Source of the DNA: Sediminimonas sp.
Lineage (GTDB): Bacteria; Pseudomonadota; Alphaproteobacteria; Rhodobacterales; Rhodobacteraceae
NCBI RefSeq assembly: GCF_024637375.1
Contig: NZ_JAGXFK010000018.1
Location: 1-64,000 of the forward strand
Reading direction: 5' to 3'
DNA length: 64,000 nucleotides
The position numbers and the translations under genes are program-made. The notes beneath the pieces are model-generated. The model had not been told where the DNA came from. It saw only the letters and a list, made by a program, of their open reading frames with translations, and did no database searches. Positions 37,829 through 45,891 of the stretch are shown here, piece by piece (the first letter of the stretch is position 1; each line of letters opens with the position of its first letter).

Positions 37829-38647
37829 ATGGACCCGCTTGCCCCCCTGATCGACGCCCTGCATTCCGAGGGCCGCCTGCGCGTCTGGTCGCTGGTCATC
37901 ACCGTGTTCGGCGACAACGTCCAGCACCGCGGCGGGCGCATTTCGACCGCCCGTCTGGGGCGTCTTCTGGGTCGCGTGGGCGTCGAGCCGGGGGCGCTGC
38001 GCACGGCGTTGTCGCGGCTGGCGCGCGATGGCTGGGTGACTTCCGAAAAGGTCGGCCGGTCAAGCGTCTACCGGCTCAGCCACAGCGGGCTTGCCCGCTT
38101 TACCGAGGCCACGGGCCGCATCTACGCACCGCCGCGCAACCAACCTGTGCAGTCATGGGTGATCGCCTGCGGCGACAGCCAGCCCGGCATGCCGCTTGGC
38201 GGGGGGTGGGTGCTGCGCCCGGCCGACACGGCTGACGCGGACATGCCTGCGCCAGCCCTCGCGGTGACCGGGGCGCTTTCCGCCCTGTCGGACGACATGC
38301 GCGACGGGTTGCTTGCAGACGGCCAGCGCGACGCGCTCGACGCGCTGTGGCGCGACCTGAACGCCATCGACGCGTTGTCGCCTTCGCCGCTGGACGCGGC
38401 GGCGGCGCGCACTTTGCTGATCCATCGCTGGCGGCGAATTGTGCTGCGCTACCACGAACCCGCCGACGAATTGCTGCCACGGGCCCTGCGCCACCCCGCC
38501 GCGCCGCGGGCGCGCGTGGCCCGGGCCTATCACCGTCTCACCCCCGCCGCCGAGCAATGGTTCGACGATGCGGATGACGATGTCATGGCAATGCCGGCGG
38601 CGTCGGACGGGGTGGGCTGGCGCTTCTGCAACAAGCACGAGGCTTGA
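37829..38647 (+). CDS. paaX: PaaX-family transcriptional regulator
   Basis: A 272-residue PaaX-like GntR-related repressor. The N-terminal winged helix has WSLVITVFGDNVQHRGGRIS and LRTALSRLARDGWVTSEKVG, then RSSVYRLSHSGLARFTEAT. The C-terminal PaaX domain includes LLIHRWRRIVLRYHEPADEL and later ARAYHRLTPAAEQWF. It is 59 bases after paaZ on the same strand and probably co-transcribed. PaaX proteins respond to phenylacetyl-CoA; here both PaaX and a TetR regulator are present in the cluster, so control may be double. Confidence 0.9.
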   Translation: MDPLAPLIDALHSEGRLRVWSLVITVFGDNVQHRGGRISTARLGRLLGRVGVEPGALRTALSRLARDGWVTSEKVGRSSVYRLSHSGLARFTEATGRIYAPPRNQPVQSWVIACGDSQPGMPLGGGWVLRPADTADADMPAPALAVTGALSALSDDMRDGLLADGQRDALDALWRDLNAIDALSPSPLDAAAARTLLIHRWRRIVLRYHEPADELLPRALRHPAAPRARVARAYHRLTPAAEQWFDDADDDVMAMPAASDGVGWRFCNKHEA

Positions 38648-38678
38648 TTTCCCCCGCCCGCGGCGCAATTGTAAAAAC

Positions 38679-39023
38679 ATGACCGTACCCCCCAACGCCC
38701 CGCTCGTGCATGGCGTCACGCCAGACCAGGTTGCATTCCAGCGGCAGGAACTCGGCGTTATCCTGGGGCTCTACGGGCGCATGGTCGCGGCCGGCGAATG
38801 GCGGGATTACGGCATTTCCTGCCTGCGCGAGGTGGCGGTGTTCTCGATCTTCCGCCGCACCGCCGAGCACCCGCTCTACCGCATCGAGAAGCGCCCCGGG
38901 CTGCGCAACCGGCAGGGCATGTACGCGGTGATCGGCATGGATGGAAGGGTGCTCAAGCGCGGGCACGACCTGAAATCAGTCCTGCGGGTGCTGGAGCGCA
39001 AGCTGATCCGCGCGGTGGAATAG
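38679..39023 (+). CDS. DUF2794 domain-containing protein
   Basis: A 114-residue cytoplasmic protein, conserved in alphaproteobacteria. The core is FQRQELGVILGLYGRMVAAG followed by EWRDYGISCLREVAVFSIFR and RTAEHPLYRIEKRPGLR, matching DUF2794. The function is unknown. It begins at the ATG at 38679 (MTVPPNAPLVHGVTP), 31 bases after paaX. The downstream NlpC/P60 gene converges with it, leaving a 6-base gap. Confidence 0.87.
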   Translation: MTVPPNAPLVHGVTPDQVAFQRQELGVILGLYGRMVAAGEWRDYGISCLREVAVFSIFRRTAEHPLYRIEKRPGLRNRQGMYAVIGMDGRVLKRGHDLKSVLRVLERKLIRAVE

Positions 39024-39029
39024 AGCACA

Positions 39030-39917
39030 CTACAACCGCTTGTGCGCCGTCACCGGCCCGTCGCCCTGCGCCGCGATCCGGGCAATGGCTGCGTCGATGC
39101 CCTCGTATGCCACAGCAATATCGTGGGCGTTGGCATGGATCAGGGTGCCTGCGTCCACCACCAGCGCGATGTGCCCTTTCCAGAACAGCAGATCGCCACG
39201 CCGATACGCGCTGCCCTCGGGCAGGGTATGGCCCAGCCCGGCCTCCTGCTGGTCGCTGTCGCCGGGGCAGGTGATGCCGCAGGCAAGGCAGGCCATCTGC
39301 AACAGTCCCGAGCAATCGACGCCAAACCCCGAATTGCCGCCCCACAGATACGGCGTGCCGATGAAACGCTCGGCCACGGCGACCGGCTCGCGTTCGACCT
39401 CGTCGATGGGTCGCAGGTGCGCCGCCGGGGCATATGTGGTGTCGACCGTCTCGTGCCTGTCCGGTTGCGGTCGCAGCATGGACACCTCGGCCCAGCGTCC
39501 GCCCTCGTGGGGGCCTGCGACCTCCAGCGCCGTTCCGAACGAGATCGGCAATATTTCATCGCCGTTTTTCAGTTCCGGCACCCCGGTCAGGTAACTCTGC
39601 CGTGCCGCGACCACATGGGTGGGCCTGATCGGCGCGGCATCGGCCAAGGCATCGCGGGCCATGTACCCCACGTATCCGTCGCGGTCGGCATAGCCGAAAA
39701 CCCATGCGCCGGCGATTTCGAGTACATGGAAAAGCTCATGCAGCACCAGTTCGCGGGTGCGCCGCCATGCCCCGGCCTCCACCGAATCGCAAAGCGGCGC
39801 AACCGGACGCACGACGCGCATCGCGACCGGTACGACAAAGCGCGCCGCGGTCGCCTGCCCCTTCAGCGTGGCATCGGCCACCCGGCCGTTGGATTTCAGC
39901 AACCGCCGGTCGGTCAC
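39030..39917 (-). CDS. NlpC/P60 family peptidoglycan hydrolase
   Basis: A 295-residue protein. The C-terminal NlpC/P60 cysteine peptidase domain has FIGTPYLWGGNSGFGVDCSG with the catalytic Cys, then GDLLFWKGHIALVVDAG with the His, and IHANAHDIAVAYEG. The N-terminal ~150 residues look like SH3-type domains (FGYADRDGYVGYMARDALAD, GDEILPISFGTALEVAG). No signal peptide is seen. Start is GTG at 39917, overlapping the stop of leucyl aminopeptidase (GTGA), so the two may be made together, possibly in peptide recycling. Confidence 0.9.
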   Translation of the reverse strand: MTDRRLLKSNGRVADATLKGQATAARFVVPVAMRVVRPVAPLCDSVEAGAWRRTRELVLHELFHVLEIAGAWVFGYADRDGYVGYMARDALADAAPIRPTHVVAARQSYLTGVPELKNGDEILPISFGTALEVAGPHEGGRWAEVSMLRPQPDRHETVDTTYAPAAHLRPIDEVEREPVAVAERFIGTPYLWGGNSGFGVDCSGLLQMACLACGITCPGDSDQQEAGLGHTLPEGSAYRRGDLLFWKGHIALVVDAGTLIHANAHDIAVAYEGIDAAIARIAAQGDGPVTAHKRL

Positions 39918-41308
39918 AGCTTCAGCAGCGCCGGCAGCGCATCAAGCAGCGCCCGCGGCCCCTGGCCCAGGCCGCCCTTGGGCCGCGCCGGGGCATCCTT
40001 GGGCTGCCAGCCATAGATGTCGAAATGTGCATAACGCGGCGCGCCTTCGGCAAAGCGGCGCAAGAACAGCGCGGCGGTGATCGCGCCGCCCATGCCACCC
40101 GAGGGCGCGTTGTCCAGATCGGCGATGCCGGGTTCGATATCGGCCTCGTAGGGGGCCCAGAACGGCAAGCGCCAGACCGGGTCGGCCGCGGCCGGCGCTG
40201 CTTTCGACAGGCTTTCGGCCAGCGCCTCGTCGTCGGTGAAGAACGGCGCCAGGTCGGGCCCGACTGCAACCCGCGCCGCGCCGGTCAGCGTCGCCATCGA
40301 CACCATCAGGTCGGGCGCGTCCTCGGCCCCGCGGCACAGCGCGTCGGCCAGCACCAGCCGGCCTTCGGCGTCGGTGTTGTTGACCTCGACCGTCAGCCCC
40401 TTGCGCGAGGTCAGGATGTCGCCGGGGCGGAAACTGCCGGCGCTGACGCTGTTTTCCACCGCCGGGATCAGCACACGCAGCCGCACCGGCAGGCCAAGCG
40501 CCATGATCATGTGCGCCAGCCCCAGCACGTTCGCGGCGCCGCCCATGTCCTTTTTCATCGTGCCCATCGACGTGCCGGGCTTGAGGTTCAGACCCCCGGT
40601 ATCGAAACACACACCCTTGCCCACCAGCGTGAGCTGCGGGCCGGCCTCGCCCCAGTGCATGTCGATCAGGCGCGGCGCCTGCATGCTGGCGCGGCCCACG
40701 GCATGGATTAGCGGATAGTTCTGCTCGATCAATTCGTCGCCACGGATCACCGCGACCCGCGCGCCGTGGGTATGCGAAAGGCCCAGTACGGCCGCCTCCA
40801 GCGCGTCCGGCCCCATGTCATTGGCCGGCGTGTTGATCAGATCGCGTATCATCACCTCGGCATCGGCCAATACTTCAAGGCGCGCGGTATCCACCCCGTC
40901 CGGGGCCACCAGCATCGGCGCATCGCGCTCGGTGGCGGCCCGGTAGCTGTCGAACCGGTAATCGGCCAGCAGCCAGCCCAGTGCCTCTTGCACCGCCTCG
41001 TCGCCGGGCAGGCCCGACGCGACACGATAGGTAGCCGCCGGCAGCGCCGCGTGCGCGCCAGCAAGGTGGAACCGCCCGCGCGCCCGCTTTCCGGGCGTGC
41101 CGAACCCCACGACGCCCATGATCGGCGCGCCGTCCGGCCCCGGCACGGCAAGGCACTGGCCCAGCGCGCCGGTGAACCCGTGCGCGTCGACCCAGCGCGC
41201 CACCGGCTCCGGTTGCCGTGCGCACCACTCGTCGACATCGCCCTCTTCGACAAGGTGAAGCGGCAAGGCATCCGCGGCTGTAGCGGGGTCGGCAAATCGC
41301 GGCGTCAT
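39914..41308 (-). CDS. Leucyl aminopeptidase family protein (M17)
   Basis: A 464-residue di-metal aminopeptidase. The metal and catalytic region shows LTLVGKGVCFDTGGLNLKPG, TMKKDMGGAANVLGLAHMIM, and the family's NTDAEGRLVLADAL. The bridging Arg-containing segment and VSMATLTGAARVAVGPDLAP follow, with IEPGIADLDNAPSGGMGGAI toward the end. It begins at 41308 after GGAGG. It removes N-terminal residues from peptides in the cytoplasm. It overlaps the NlpC/P60 gene. Confidence 0.93.
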   Translation of the reverse strand: MTPRFADPATAADALPLHLVEEGDVDEWCARQPEPVARWVDAHGFTGALGQCLAVPGPDGAPIMGVVGFGTPGKRARGRFHLAGAHAALPAATYRVASGLPGDEAVQEALGWLLADYRFDSYRAATERDAPMLVAPDGVDTARLEVLADAEVMIRDLINTPANDMGPDALEAAVLGLSHTHGARVAVIRGDELIEQNYPLIHAVGRASMQAPRLIDMHWGEAGPQLTLVGKGVCFDTGGLNLKPGTSMGTMKKDMGGAANVLGLAHMIMALGLPVRLRVLIPAVENSVSAGSFRPGDILTSRKGLTVEVNNTDAEGRLVLADALCRGAEDAPDLMVSMATLTGAARVAVGPDLAPFFTDDEALAESLSKAAPAAADPVWRLPFWAPYEADIEPGIADLDNAPSGGMGGAITAALFLRRFAEGAPRYAHFDIYGWQPKDAPARPKGGLGQGPRALLDALPALLKL

Positions 41309-41385
41309 GGGGCTGGCCTCCAATGTTTGAACACTCGCGGCGCAGCCTACGCCTTGGCGTCCCACCTGCAAGGGGGCACAGGCAT

Positions 41386-41769
41386 CTACACGGACATGTC
41401 ACGCAGATCCCATACCTCCGCCACCGAGCGCTCGCCCACCCGAGCCAGCCGCGCCAGCACCGCCGCTTGCGCCACGGAATCGTCGATTGAAATGCAATGC
41501 AGCGCGTCGCGCGCGACGCGGGCCAGCGTGCACATGCCCACCCGGTCGGCCGCCGGCACCAGCGCACGAAACGCGACATCAAGCGACGCACGATCCCCGG
41601 CGCGCGCCAGCACCGTTACCCGCGACAGATCGCGCGCCAGCCCTTCCAGCGCCGCACAAAGGGCCTCCTCGGCCGCGTCTTCGTCCATCTGCTCCAGAAA
41701 CCACTGGAGCCGCGCCCCGTCGAGGCGCAAACGTTTCTCATGCCTGAGCCGTGTCACCATGGCTTTCAT
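41386..41769 (-). CDS. Hypothetical helical protein
   Basis: A protein of about 127 residues I do not recognise. It is largely alpha-helical by composition (LQWFLEQMDEDAAEEALCAA, ALEGLARDLSRVTVLARAGD, VGMCTLARVARDALHCISID), with LARVGERSVAEVWDLRDMSV at the end. The pattern vaguely resembles histidine phosphotransfer (Hpt-like) bundles, but no clear phosphorylation histidine stands out; a His is present in RDALHCISI. Start at 41769 (MKAMVTR) or 41760 (MVTRLR). It is 77 bases upstream of the aminopeptidase gene on the same strand. Confidence 0.55.
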   Translation of the reverse strand: MKAMVTRLRHEKRLRLDGARLQWFLEQMDEDAAEEALCAALEGLARDLSRVTVLARAGDRASLDVAFRALVPAADRVGMCTLARVARDALHCISIDDSVAQAAVLARLARVGERSVAEVWDLRDMSV

Positions 41770-41916
41770 CACCCCGCCGGAATCTTCCCACTCCAAGCCG
41801 CATCATGGGCATGGCGGGGTTGGCAAAACGTTGCGGCCGGGCGTGATTTTCTCTCGAATTGCGATAGCATGCACGCTATCACCAGCCAGGCCCCGGAGAC
41901 CTGCGAGGATCATGAC

Positions 41917-42567
41917 ATGGAAAACGCGAAACCGCTGCCGCAATACCTGGTCAAGCGCTATCACGGCTGGAAGGCCACCAGTTTCGCCGAGAACCGCACC
42001 TGGTATCGCCACCTGGCCGAGGAAGGCCAGCACCCGCGCGCGATGGTGATCTCGTGCTGCGACAGCCGCGTGCACGTCACCTCGATATTCGGCGCCGATC
42101 AGGGCGAGTTCTTCATCCACCGCAACATCGCCAATCTGGTGCCGCCATTCGAATCCGACGGCGCACAGCACGGTACTTCGGCGGCGGTCGAATTCGCCGT
42201 CACCTCGCTGAAGGTGGCGCATATCCTGGTGGTGGGGCATTCCGGCTGCGGCGGCGCCAAGGGCTGTGTCGAGATGTGCTCGGGCGCCAACCCCGCGCTG
42301 GCCGAAAAAACCAGTTTCGTCGGTCGTTGGCTCGACATCCTGCGCCCCGGCTACGAGCGGGTCAAACATATCGAGGATGGGGCCCAACTGCAGGGCGCGA
42401 TGGAACGCGAGGCTGTCGCGATATCGCTGGAAAACCTCATGACCTTCCCCTTTGTCGCCGAGGCGGTCAGGGGCGAACGTCTGTCGCTGCACGGTCTGTG
42501 GCACGACATCGGCAGCGGGGGGCTGGAGTCTTTCGACCCCGATTCGAAGTCGTTCCAGCCGCTCTGA
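41917..42567 (+). CDS. Beta-class carbonic anhydrase
   Basis: A 216-residue zinc enzyme hydrating CO2. The zinc ligands are C47 and D49 in SCCDSRVHVTS and the His/Cys pair in VVGHSGCGGAKGC; NIANLVPPFESDG and SAAVEFAVTSLKVAHI are further family segments. It is the type found as CynT/Can in proteobacteria. GAGGATC precedes the ATG. It converges with asd across a palindromic hairpin. Confidence 0.93.
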   Translation: MENAKPLPQYLVKRYHGWKATSFAENRTWYRHLAEEGQHPRAMVISCCDSRVHVTSIFGADQGEFFIHRNIANLVPPFESDGAQHGTSAAVEFAVTSLKVAHILVVGHSGCGGAKGCVEMCSGANPALAEKTSFVGRWLDILRPGYERVKHIEDGAQLQGAMEREAVAISLENLMTFPFVAEAVRGERLSLHGLWHDIGSGGLESFDPDSKSFQPL

Positions 42568-42609
42568 CAGGTCGGGCACCGGCCCGGAACCCTTTCCGCA
42601 AGACGCGAA

Positions 42610-42631
42610 CGGGCGCCCAAAGGGGCGCCCG
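42610..42631. terminator. Hairpin between carbonic anhydrase and asd genes
   Basis: A 9-bp perfect stem, CGGGCGCCC / GGGCGCCCG, with loop AAAG, in the 90-base gap between two convergent genes. There is no T run, so termination would need Rho or be weak. Confidence 0.45.
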
Positions 42632-42657
42632 CAATCCGAAAGTGCGTCGTCGCGGCC

Positions 42658-43680
42658 TCAGCCCTTCTTGAGAACCTCACGGCCCAAAAGCTCGGCGATC
42701 TGCACCGCGTTCAGCGCCGCGCCCTTGCGCAGGTTGTCGCTGACGCACCACAGGTTCAGCCCGTTGTCGATGGTGCTGTCCTGGCGGATACGGCTGATGA
42801 AGGTGGCAAAATCGCCCACGCATTCAACCGGCGTGACGTAGCCGCCATCCTCGCGCTTGTCGATCACCATGATGCCCGGCGCCTCGCGCAGGATGTCGCG
42901 GGCCTCGGCTTCATCGAGGAAATCCTCGAACTCGATATTGATCGCCTCCGAATGGCCGACGAAGACCGGCACCCGCACGCAGGTCGCGGTGACCTTGATC
43001 GACTTGTCGACGATCTTCTTGGTTTCGGCGACCATCTTCCATTCTTCCTTGGTCTGGCCGTCTTCCAGGAAAACGTCGATATGCGGGATCACGTTGAACG
43101 CGATCTGCTTGGGATAGACCTTGGGCGGCACATCGTCGGTGGGGTTGTAGACCGCCTTGGTCTGATCCCAAAGCTCGTCCATCCCCGCCTTGCCGCTGCC
43201 CGACACCGCCTGGTAGGTGCTGACCACCACGCGCTTGATCCGCGCCCGATCGTGCAGGGGTTTCAGCGCCACGACCATCTGCGCGGTCGAACAGTTGGGG
43301 TTGGCGATGATGTTTCTCTTGGCATAGCCGTGAACGTCGCCGGGGTTCACCTCGGGCACGATCAGCGGCACGTCGGGGTCGTAGCGGTAGAGCGAGGAAT
43401 TGTCGATCACGACGCAGCCCGCGGCAGCCGCCTTGGGCGCATAGGTCTTGGTCGCATCCGACCCGATGGCGAACAGCGCCATGTCGCAGCCGGTGAAATC
43501 GAAGGCGTCCAGATCCTTGGTCTTCAGCGTCTTGTCGCCATAGCTGACCTCGGTGCCCAGGCTGCGGCGGCTGGCCAATGCCACGACCTCGTCGGCGGGG
43601 AACTCCCGCTCGGCCAGAATGTTGAGCATTTCGTGGCCCACGTTCCCCGTGGCGCCGACAACGGCAATCTTGTAGCCCAT
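42658..43680 (-). CDS. asd: Aspartate-semialdehyde dehydrogenase
   Basis: A 340-residue NADP enzyme that converts aspartyl phosphate to the semialdehyde, feeding lysine, threonine, methionine and diaminopimelate. The Rossmann motif VVGATGNVGHEM is at the N-terminus, the catalytic cysteine is C130 in NIIANPNCSTAQM, VVSTYQAVSGSGKAGMDEL follows, and the conserved His-containing GHSEAINIEFE is near the C-terminus. The ATG at 43680 is preferred over a GTG three codons upstream, because the AAAGGAG ribosome site is too close to the GTG. Confidence 0.95.
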   Translation of the reverse strand: MGYKIAVVGATGNVGHEMLNILAEREFPADEVVALASRRSLGTEVSYGDKTLKTKDLDAFDFTGCDMALFAIGSDATKTYAPKAAAAGCVVIDNSSLYRYDPDVPLIVPEVNPGDVHGYAKRNIIANPNCSTAQMVVALKPLHDRARIKRVVVSTYQAVSGSGKAGMDELWDQTKAVYNPTDDVPPKVYPKQIAFNVIPHIDVFLEDGQTKEEWKMVAETKKIVDKSIKVTATCVRVPVFVGHSEAINIEFEDFLDEAEARDILREAPGIMVIDKREDGGYVTPVECVGDFATFISRIRQDSTIDNGLNLWCVSDNLRKGAALNAVQIAELLGREVLKKG

Positions 43681-43854
43681 CTTGGACACACTCCTTTGCT
43701 AAGGCAATTTCAGAAAAAGATGATATACCTTCTCGGTTCGAAATTGCGACAAACTTGAAACCTGCGGCGTTTCTTCCGACTCGGTGGAAAACCGGAATGC
43801 TGCAAGTGTTGCGCGCCTGATACCGCAGCGCGGCAAGGTATGAAAGGGGGCGCG

Positions 43855-45033
43855 TCAGTCCAGCCGATCGCGGCTGAACAGGTATAGCCCCAGCCCCAGC
43901 GCCATCAGCACCGCAAAGAAGCCGAACACCGCCTGATAGGGAAACGCCGCCGCGCCCCCCATGGCATCGGCGGCGCCGTGCAGGCGCCCGGTGACCACCT
44001 GCAACAACCCGACGCCGCCAATACCGAACAGGTTCATCAGCGTCACGCCGCGCCCGGCCAGGTGCGCCGGGATGAAGCTGCGGCCGTGGGCCATCAGCAT
44101 CGGGAAGGACATGCCGAACAACCCTACCGCAGCACACAGCGCCACCGTTGCGGCAAAATCCAGTTCGGGCCACAACGCCAGCGTCGCCAGCGCCAGCATG
44201 CCGCCCGCGTTGCCCACAAACACCACCCATTTGCGCGTACCCAGCCAGCGATCGAGCGGGCCATAGGCAAAGGTGCCCAGGATCATCGCCACCCCCATTA
44301 TCAGCGTCGCGTTGCCGATCACGGCGGAACTTGCCCCGTGCACGTCGCCCAAGTAAGGGCCCACCCACAACCCGCGCAGCCCCGCCGCCGGGGCATAGTT
44401 GACGAACATCAGCGGAAAGATCAGCCACATCGCCGGCAGCCTGAGCAGGTCCAGCACCGAGCCTTGCCGCGCCTGCTCGACGCGCGGCGGGTCCTGCACC
44501 GTCAGCCAGATCCCCGCCGCCATCAGCGCCGAGATCGCCGCCATCGCCATGAGGGAGTCGCGCCAGCCGAACGCCTCGACCGCCCAGGCCAGCGGCGCCG
44601 ACCCGGCCAGGTTGCCGACCGATCCCACCCCGATCATCACCGCGCCCAGGGTGGCGAACATGGGGGCGGGAAACATCCGCGCGAATATATAGTAGCTGGC
44701 CATCAACACCGGCGAACAGCCCACACCGATCATCGCCATGGCAATCGCCACATGCGCGGGCGTGGTGGCCAGGGCGAAAACCAGCGCACCGCCGCCACCG
44801 CCCAGCAACAGAAGCGTCGCCGCCGTGCGCCGCGGGCCGATCCGGTCAAGCGCCTCACCCACCGGGATCTGCATCGCGGCAAAGGTCAGGAACCACAACC
44901 CCGAGGCAAAGGCCAGGTCCTCGGGCCCGGCACCGATATCGGCCTGCAGCACCTGGCTGAGCACCGCCAGAAAGGCGCGGTAGAACTGGCTGAGCACGTA
45001 CCCCGCGCAAAGCAGGACAAGACCGAGACGCAT
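43855..45033 (-). CDS. Major facilitator superfamily transporter
   Basis: A 392-residue inner-membrane protein with about 12 helices. It starts MRLGLVLLCAGYVLSQFYRA and has the loop GEALDRIGPRRTAATLLLLG between helices 2 and 3, and MGVAMILGTFAYGPLDRWLG with the second R-K loop later (GTRKWVVFVGNAGGM). No specificity can be assigned. GGAGGG precedes the ATG. It is 78 bases after the SDR gene on the same strand, so it may be the last gene of the peptide/aldehyde operon, though the gap leaves room for its own promoter. Confidence 0.88.
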   Translation of the reverse strand: MRLGLVLLCAGYVLSQFYRAFLAVLSQVLQADIGAGPEDLAFASGLWFLTFAAMQIPVGEALDRIGPRRTAATLLLLGGGGGALVFALATTPAHVAIAMAMIGVGCSPVLMASYYIFARMFPAPMFATLGAVMIGVGSVGNLAGSAPLAWAVEAFGWRDSLMAMAAISALMAAGIWLTVQDPPRVEQARQGSVLDLLRLPAMWLIFPLMFVNYAPAAGLRGLWVGPYLGDVHGASSAVIGNATLIMGVAMILGTFAYGPLDRWLGTRKWVVFVGNAGGMLALATLALWPELDFAATVALCAAVGLFGMSFPMLMAHGRSFIPAHLAGRGVTLMNLFGIGGVGLLQVVTGRLHGAADAMGGAAAFPYQAVFGFFAVLMALGLGLYLFSRDRLD

Positions 45034-45111
45034 TGCGCCCTCCGTAAATATGATGCCGAAAAGGCTGCGTGCCACGGGGCGCGGGGATGTGCAAGCACAG
45101 TGCCCGGCGCC

Positions 45112-45855
45112 TCAGATGCAGCGCCCGCCGTCCACCTCCATCGCGACGCCGGTGATCATGCCCGCCTCGTCCGAACACAGGAACGCGGCGGCGTTACCCA
45201 TGTCCTCGGGCGTTGAAAACCGCCCCAGCGGGATCGTCGACAGGAACTTGGCGCGCATTTCGGGGGTGTCCTCGCCCATGAACGAGGCCAGCAGCGGCGT
45301 CTCGCCCGCCACCGGGCAGATAGCATTGACGCGCACCCCCGACGGGGCCAGTTCGACCGCCATGGTCTTGGTCGCGGTCACCATCCAGCCCTTCGAGGCG
45401 TTGTACCAGTTCAGGTTCGGGCGCGGGCTGATTCCGGCCGTGGACGCCACGTTCAGGATCGCGCCGCCGCGCGCCTTCATCCCCGTCACGAAGGCGCGCG
45501 CCATCAGGTAGACCGATTTGCAGTTGACCGCGAAAACGCGATCGAAATCGGCCTCGCTGACATCTTCAAGGGGCGCGGGCATGTGGGTGATGCCGGCATT
45601 GTTGACGATGATATCCGGGGCGCCCATCTGCGCCGCCACGGCCTCGGCCAGCCGTGCCACGCTGTCGCCATCGGCCACGTCGCAGGCTTTCCCAAACGCT
45701 CCGCCGCCCAGCTCGGCGGCCAGGTCCGCGGCACCGTCACCGTTGATGTCCACCACCACCACGCGCGCGCCCTCGGCGGCGAGCTTGCGCGCGATACCAG
45801 CGCCAAAGCCGCTGGCGCCCCCTGTCACGATGGCCGTTTTTCCTGCAAGTCGCAT
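45112..45855 (-). CDS. Short-chain dehydrogenase/reductase (SDR)
   Basis: A 247-residue classical SDR. TGGASGFGAGIARKLA is the cofactor motif, an Asp in VVVVDINGDGA suggests NAD, NNAGI lies in DIIVNNAGITHMPAP, and the catalytic Tyr-Lys is in NWYNASKGWM. VAGETPLLASFMGEDTPE and LGRFSTPEDMGNAAAFLCSD are usual late motifs. It follows the aldehyde dehydrogenase gene by 36 bases and may oxidise an alcohol to the aldehyde that enzyme uses. Confidence 0.9.
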   Translation of the reverse strand: MRLAGKTAIVTGGASGFGAGIARKLAAEGARVVVVDINGDGAADLAAELGGGAFGKACDVADGDSVARLAEAVAAQMGAPDIIVNNAGITHMPAPLEDVSEADFDRVFAVNCKSVYLMARAFVTGMKARGGAILNVASTAGISPRPNLNWYNASKGWMVTATKTMAVELAPSGVRVNAICPVAGETPLLASFMGEDTPEMRAKFLSTIPLGRFSTPEDMGNAAAFLCSDEAGMITGVAMEVDGGRCI

Positions 45856-45891
45856 GTCGCTGTCTCCTTTTTCATAGTGCCGCCAAAGCGG

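Noticed and set aside
42610..42631. Strong intrinsic terminator between carbonic anhydrase and asd
   Set aside because: The stem is perfect but neither side has a T tract, so I list it only as a weak terminator.
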